Assembly: GCA_028872015.1 (NCBI GenBank) | Contig: JAGWLO010000041.1 | Location: 1-33,878 of the forward strand | DNA: 33,878 nt | Origin: Burkholderiales bacterium | Lineage (GTDB): Bacteria; Pseudomonadota; Gammaproteobacteria; Burkholderiales; Burkholderiaceae_C | Direction: 5' to 3' | Part shown: piece after piece, positions 31,133 through 33,878 of the stretch | Numbering within the stretch: the stretch's first letter is position 1 | How the letters are laid out: each line of letters begins with the position of its first letter | The notes under the pieces: generated by a model | Told to the model about the DNA's origin: nothing | The model's input: the letters and a program-made list of their open reading frames with translations, nothing else | The model's database searches: none | Program-made: the position numbers and the translations under genes

Positions 31133-33387
31133 GCGAACTGCACCCCTTTGCCGACGTCGACGCGCCCGAGCAGCCGCAGGTGCTGCTGGTGGACGACGAC
31201 GAGGTCAACCTGCTGCTCACCGCGCTGGCCCTGCGCGACCGCGGCTTCAAGCTGCGCGAGGCCTCCGGCGGCCTGCAGGCGCTGGAGGCGCTGCGCGAGT
31301 GGACGCCCGACATCATCGTGCTCGACGCGATGATGCCGGGGCTGGACGGCTTCGACACCTGCCGCCGCCTGCGCCGGCTGCCCGGGTTCGAGAACGCGCC
31401 GGTGCTGATGCTCACCGGCCTGGAGGACGACGCCTCGATCACGCGCGCCTACCAGGCTGGGGCCACCGATTTCTTCGTCAAGTCCACCCAGTGGGGCCTG
31501 CTCGACGGCCGGCTGCGCTACCTGTTGCGCGCCTCGCGCACCCGCATCGAGCTCGAGCGCAGCAAGAGCAAGCTGGCGCGGGCGCAGGACCTGGCGCGCA
31601 TGGGCAGCTTCGACTGGCGGCGCGCCGACCGCGGCGAGCCGGCGGGCCTGGTGCTGTCGCCCGAGGCCTTGCGCGTGTTCGGCTACGGCCCGCCCGAGCA
31701 GGTGGGCCTGCGGCCGCTGCTGCGGATGATGCCGCACGACGACCGCCGCACCTTCCTGCGCCGGCTGCACCAGGCCTTGCGCCACGCCTCGGTGCTGGCC
31801 TGCGACGTCTCCATCGTCATGCTCGACGGGCGCCAGCGCATCATCCACGTCGAGGCCGAGCCCGAGTTCAACGAGCACGGGCACGGCATCGGCTACACCG
31901 GCATCGTGCAGGACGTGACCGATCGGCGCGTGGCCGAGGACCAGATCCGGCGCCTGGCCAACTTCGACGCCCTGACCGGGCTGCCCAACCGGCGCCAGCT
32001 GATCGACCGTGCCGAGCGCGCGCTCGAGCAGGCGCGGCGGCTGCAGCACCAGTTCGCGCTGCTGCTGATCGACCTGGACCGCTTCAAGCTCATCAACGAC
32101 ACCCTGGGCCACAGCGCCGGCGACGAGCTGCTGGTCGAAGTGGGCCGGCGCCTGCGCGCCTGCGTGCGCCACTCCGACCAGGTCAGCGAAGGCACGCTCG
32201 AGACCGCCGGCGTGCGCTCGCACCGCGCACTCGAGGCCGTGGGCCGGCTGGGCGGCGACGAGTTCGTGGCCCTGCTGCCCGAGGTGGTGTCGGAAGCAGA
32301 CGCCGAGCGCGTGGCCCAGCGCGTGCTGGATGCGCTGCGGGTGCCGATCTTCGTCAGCGGCCAGGAATGCTTCGTCACCGCCAGCGTGGGCGTGGCGCTG
32401 TTCCCGCGCGACGGCGCCTCGGTGGTGGAGCTGTTGCGCAACTCCGACGTGGCGATGTACTCGGTCAAGAAGCAGGGCCGCAATGCCAGCGCCATCTACA
32501 GCCCGCTGCTGGCCGGCGGCGGGCGCGAGAAGCTCGAGCTCGAGACCGCGCTGCACAAGGCGCTCGAGCGCAAGGAACTGGTTCTGCACTACCAGCCCAA
32601 GATCGACGTGCGCCACGCGCGCATGGTGGGCGCCGAGGCGCTGATGCGCTGGCAGCGGGGCGGCAGGCTGGTGCCCCCGGGCGAGTTCATCCCGCTGGCC
32701 GAGGAGACCGGCCTCATCGTGCCGATGTCCGAGTGGGCGCTGGAAGAAGCGGCCCGCCAGGCCCGCCGCTGGCAGCAGGCGTTCGGCTTCGCCGACTCGA
32801 TCGCCGTCAACCTGCCCAGCCGCCTGTTCGAGCGCAGCGACCTGGTCGACCACATCCACCGCTTCACCGCCGCCGAGGGCGTGCCGCAGCGCGCGATCCA
32901 GCTCGAGATCACCGAAGACAACCTGATGAACGACCGCCAGAACGTCACGCCGACGCTGCAGCGGCTGAACGAGATCGGGGTCGAGATCTCGATCGACGAC
33001 TTCGGCACCGGCTACTCGTCGCTGGCCTACCTGACCTCGCTGCCGATCTCCGAGCTGAAGATCGACCGCAGCTTCGTGCGCGACCTGGGCATCACGCACC
33101 AGAGCGCCGCCGTGGTGACGGCCATCATCGCGCTGGCGCGGGCGCTCGGCCTGCGCGTGGTGGCCGAGGGCGTGGAGACGCTGCGCCAGCAGGACGTGCT
33201 GCACAAGGCCGGCTGCTGGCTGATGCAGGGATTTTTGTTCAGCCGCGCCGTGCCGCCCGACGAACTGCAGCGCTGGAACGAGAACGAGGTGGTCTCGCGC
33301 CGTGCCGCCTGGATCGCCGCCGGGCCGGCCGAGCCGGGCACCGACGAGGGCGCGGCGCGCGCCGCGGTCGGGCGCCCGTTTCGCTAG
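31129..33387 (+). CDS. REC-PAS-GGDEF-EAL response regulator for c-di-GMP turnover
   Basis: A 752-residue soluble protein. The order is: receiver (residues ~15-135; VDDDE, phospho-acceptor D66, K118), PAS (~150-275, LARMGSFDWRR to GIVQDVTDRR), GGDEF (~285-455) and EAL (~470-715). Both catalytic motifs are intact: GGDEF at 375-379 and EAL at 503-505, with DDFGTG, KIDRSF and AEGVET further on. It could make or break c-di-GMP, depending on phosphorylation. An RxxD sequence (RHSD, 347-350) looks like the inhibitory I-site but is separated from GGDEF by an extra 19 residues (353-371). It is translationally coupled to Hpt and shares one base with the next GTG start. Confidence 0.93.
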   Translation: MSELHPFADVDAPEQPQVLLVDDDEVNLLLTALALRDRGFKLREASGGLQALEALREWTPDIIVLDAMMPGLDGFDTCRRLRRLPGFENAPVLMLTGLEDDASITRAYQAGATDFFVKSTQWGLLDGRLRYLLRASRTRIELERSKSKLARAQDLARMGSFDWRRADRGEPAGLVLSPEALRVFGYGPPEQVGLRPLLRMMPHDDRRTFLRRLHQALRHASVLACDVSIVMLDGRQRIIHVEAEPEFNEHGHGIGYTGIVQDVTDRRVAEDQIRRLANFDALTGLPNRRQLIDRAERALEQARRLQHQFALLLIDLDRFKLINDTLGHSAGDELLVEVGRRLRACVRHSDQVSEGTLETAGVRSHRALEAVGRLGGDEFVALLPEVVSEADAERVAQRVLDALRVPIFVSGQECFVTASVGVALFPRDGASVVELLRNSDVAMYSVKKQGRNASAIYSPLLAGGGREKLELETALHKALERKELVLHYQPKIDVRHARMVGAEALMRWQRGGRLVPPGEFIPLAEETGLIVPMSEWALEEAARQARRWQQAFGFADSIAVNLPSRLFERSDLVDHIHRFTAAEGVPQRAIQLEITEDNLMNDRQNVTPTLQRLNEIGVEISIDDFGTGYSSLAYLTSLPISELKIDRSFVRDLGITHQSAAVVTAIIALARALGLRVVAEGVETLRQQDVLHKAGCWLMQGFLFSRAVPPDELQRWNENEVVSRRAAWIAAGPAEPGTDEGAARAAVGRPFR

Positions 33388-33878
33388 TGGCCACCGCCCA
33401 CGCCGCCGCGCCGGCCCAGCTGGCCAAGGCTGCGCTGCGCCGCCTGGCCCAGCTGCAGCAGGAGCCCACGCCCGAGAACTACGCCCGGGCCTACGCCGAG
33501 GAAGGCGGCGCACCGGCCGGTGCGCCGGCCGCCGCCGCCGATGCCCGCACCCAGGCCGCGGCCTGGGCCGCGCTGATCGAGCGGCTCGCGCGCAACCTCG
33601 AGCGCGGCGGCCGCCAGTGGACCGGGGCGCGCCGCAAGGAAAGCCTGCAGCGCGTGCTGGACGGCAGCCGCAGCGATGCGCCGCGCCTGCTGCAGCGGCT
33701 GCAATCGCTGATGGGGGCCTGGGAGAGCGACCGCCCCGCTGACGCGGCCGAGACCGGCTTCGGCGACCTGCCACCGCCCGAGGCCGATCGGCTGCCGGAC
33801 GCCGGTGCGGCCGGCCCGGCGGCGCACGCGATGCACCCGGCGGCCGGGCCGGCCCCGGTGGCGGCGGCCGGCCCGGCC
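33387..33878 (+). CDS. N-terminal part of a probable diguanylate cyclase (runs off window)
   Basis: An open frame of 164 codons from a GTG that shares its first base with the preceding TAG stop; it continues past the window edge. The start reads VATAHAAAPAQLAKAALRRL, then PTPENYARAYAEEGG. The pattern LAKAALRRLAQ...PTPENYARAY is a cytosolic N-terminal module that I recall from many Burkholderiales GGDEF proteins. No GGDEF domain is yet visible, so the enzymatic call is an inference from this module and the neighbouring c-di-GMP gene. The visible part ends in an Ala/Gly/Pro-rich linker. Confidence 0.6.
   Translation, partial: MATAHAAAPAQLAKAALRRLAQLQQEPTPENYARAYAEEGGAPAGAPAAAADARTQAAAWAALIERLARNLERGGRQWTGARRKESLQRVLDGSRSDAPRLLQRLQSLMGAWESDRPADAAETGFGDLPPPEADRLPDAGAAGPAAHAMHPAAGPAPVAAAGPA

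Noticed and set aside
1..33878. CRISPR arrays, tRNA/rRNA genes, insertion sequences or phage genes
   Set aside because: No regularly spaced repeats, RNA gene signatures, transposase motifs or integrase motifs were seen on either strand.

Overview
The window is very GC-rich, almost wholly coding, and carries a flagellar gene set typical of Betaproteobacteria (Burkholderiales). The FlhF/FlhG/FliA block, the flgAMN versus flgB-L layout, an Ara4N (arn) operon and a dispersed repeat built around a GCCCCC-CGA-GGGGGC hairpin suggest the Rubrivivax/Leptothrix/Sphaerotilus-like branch. The genus call is an inference and was not tested.

Layout. Positions 1-4105 (+): 3' part of flhF, a FlhG-like protein, the flagellar sigma factor fliA and a soluble chemoreceptor. 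Positions 4095-11310 (-): a compact operon read arnT, arnE-like, arnB, arnC, arnA formyltransferase, arnA decarboxylase, arnD, for making 4-amino-4-deoxy-L-arabinose and adding it to lipid A. Positions 11467-13063 (-): flgN, flgM and flgA. They point the same way as arn and lie upstream of it, so arn sits inside the flagellar cluster. Positions 13289-23438 (+): an unbroken flgBCDEFGHIJKL operon for rod, hook, P and L rings, rod cap/muramidase and hook-filament junction. Two tandem 72-bp repeats close it. Positions 23608-33878 form a signalling island: a degenerate EAL-HDOD protein, a seven-PAS cytoplasmic HisKA_2 kinase with an ANTAR response regulator, a divergent membrane histidine kinase, an Hpt protein, a REC-PAS-GGDEF-EAL protein and the start of another GGDEF-type protein.

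How it fits together. FlhF/FlhG set flagellar position and number, FliA drives late flagellar genes, and FlgM holds FliA until the hook is finished. FlgN chaperones FlgK/FlgL. A sigma-28-like promoter precedes flgM, and a second candidate lies upstream of the Hpt/c-di-GMP pair. That would tie c-di-GMP control of motility to the flagellar checkpoint.

Main points of interest: a FlhG homologue that has lost the Walker A P-loop but kept the DQAxxLR FlhF-activating motif; an arn operon in the flagellar cluster with ArnA split into two translationally coupled proteins; a soluble multi-PAS kinase/ANTAR pair beside c-di-GMP genes; a 19-residue insertion just before the GGDEF motif; and a tandem repeat abutting a start codon. 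No tRNA, rRNA, CRISPR array, transposase or phage gene was seen.
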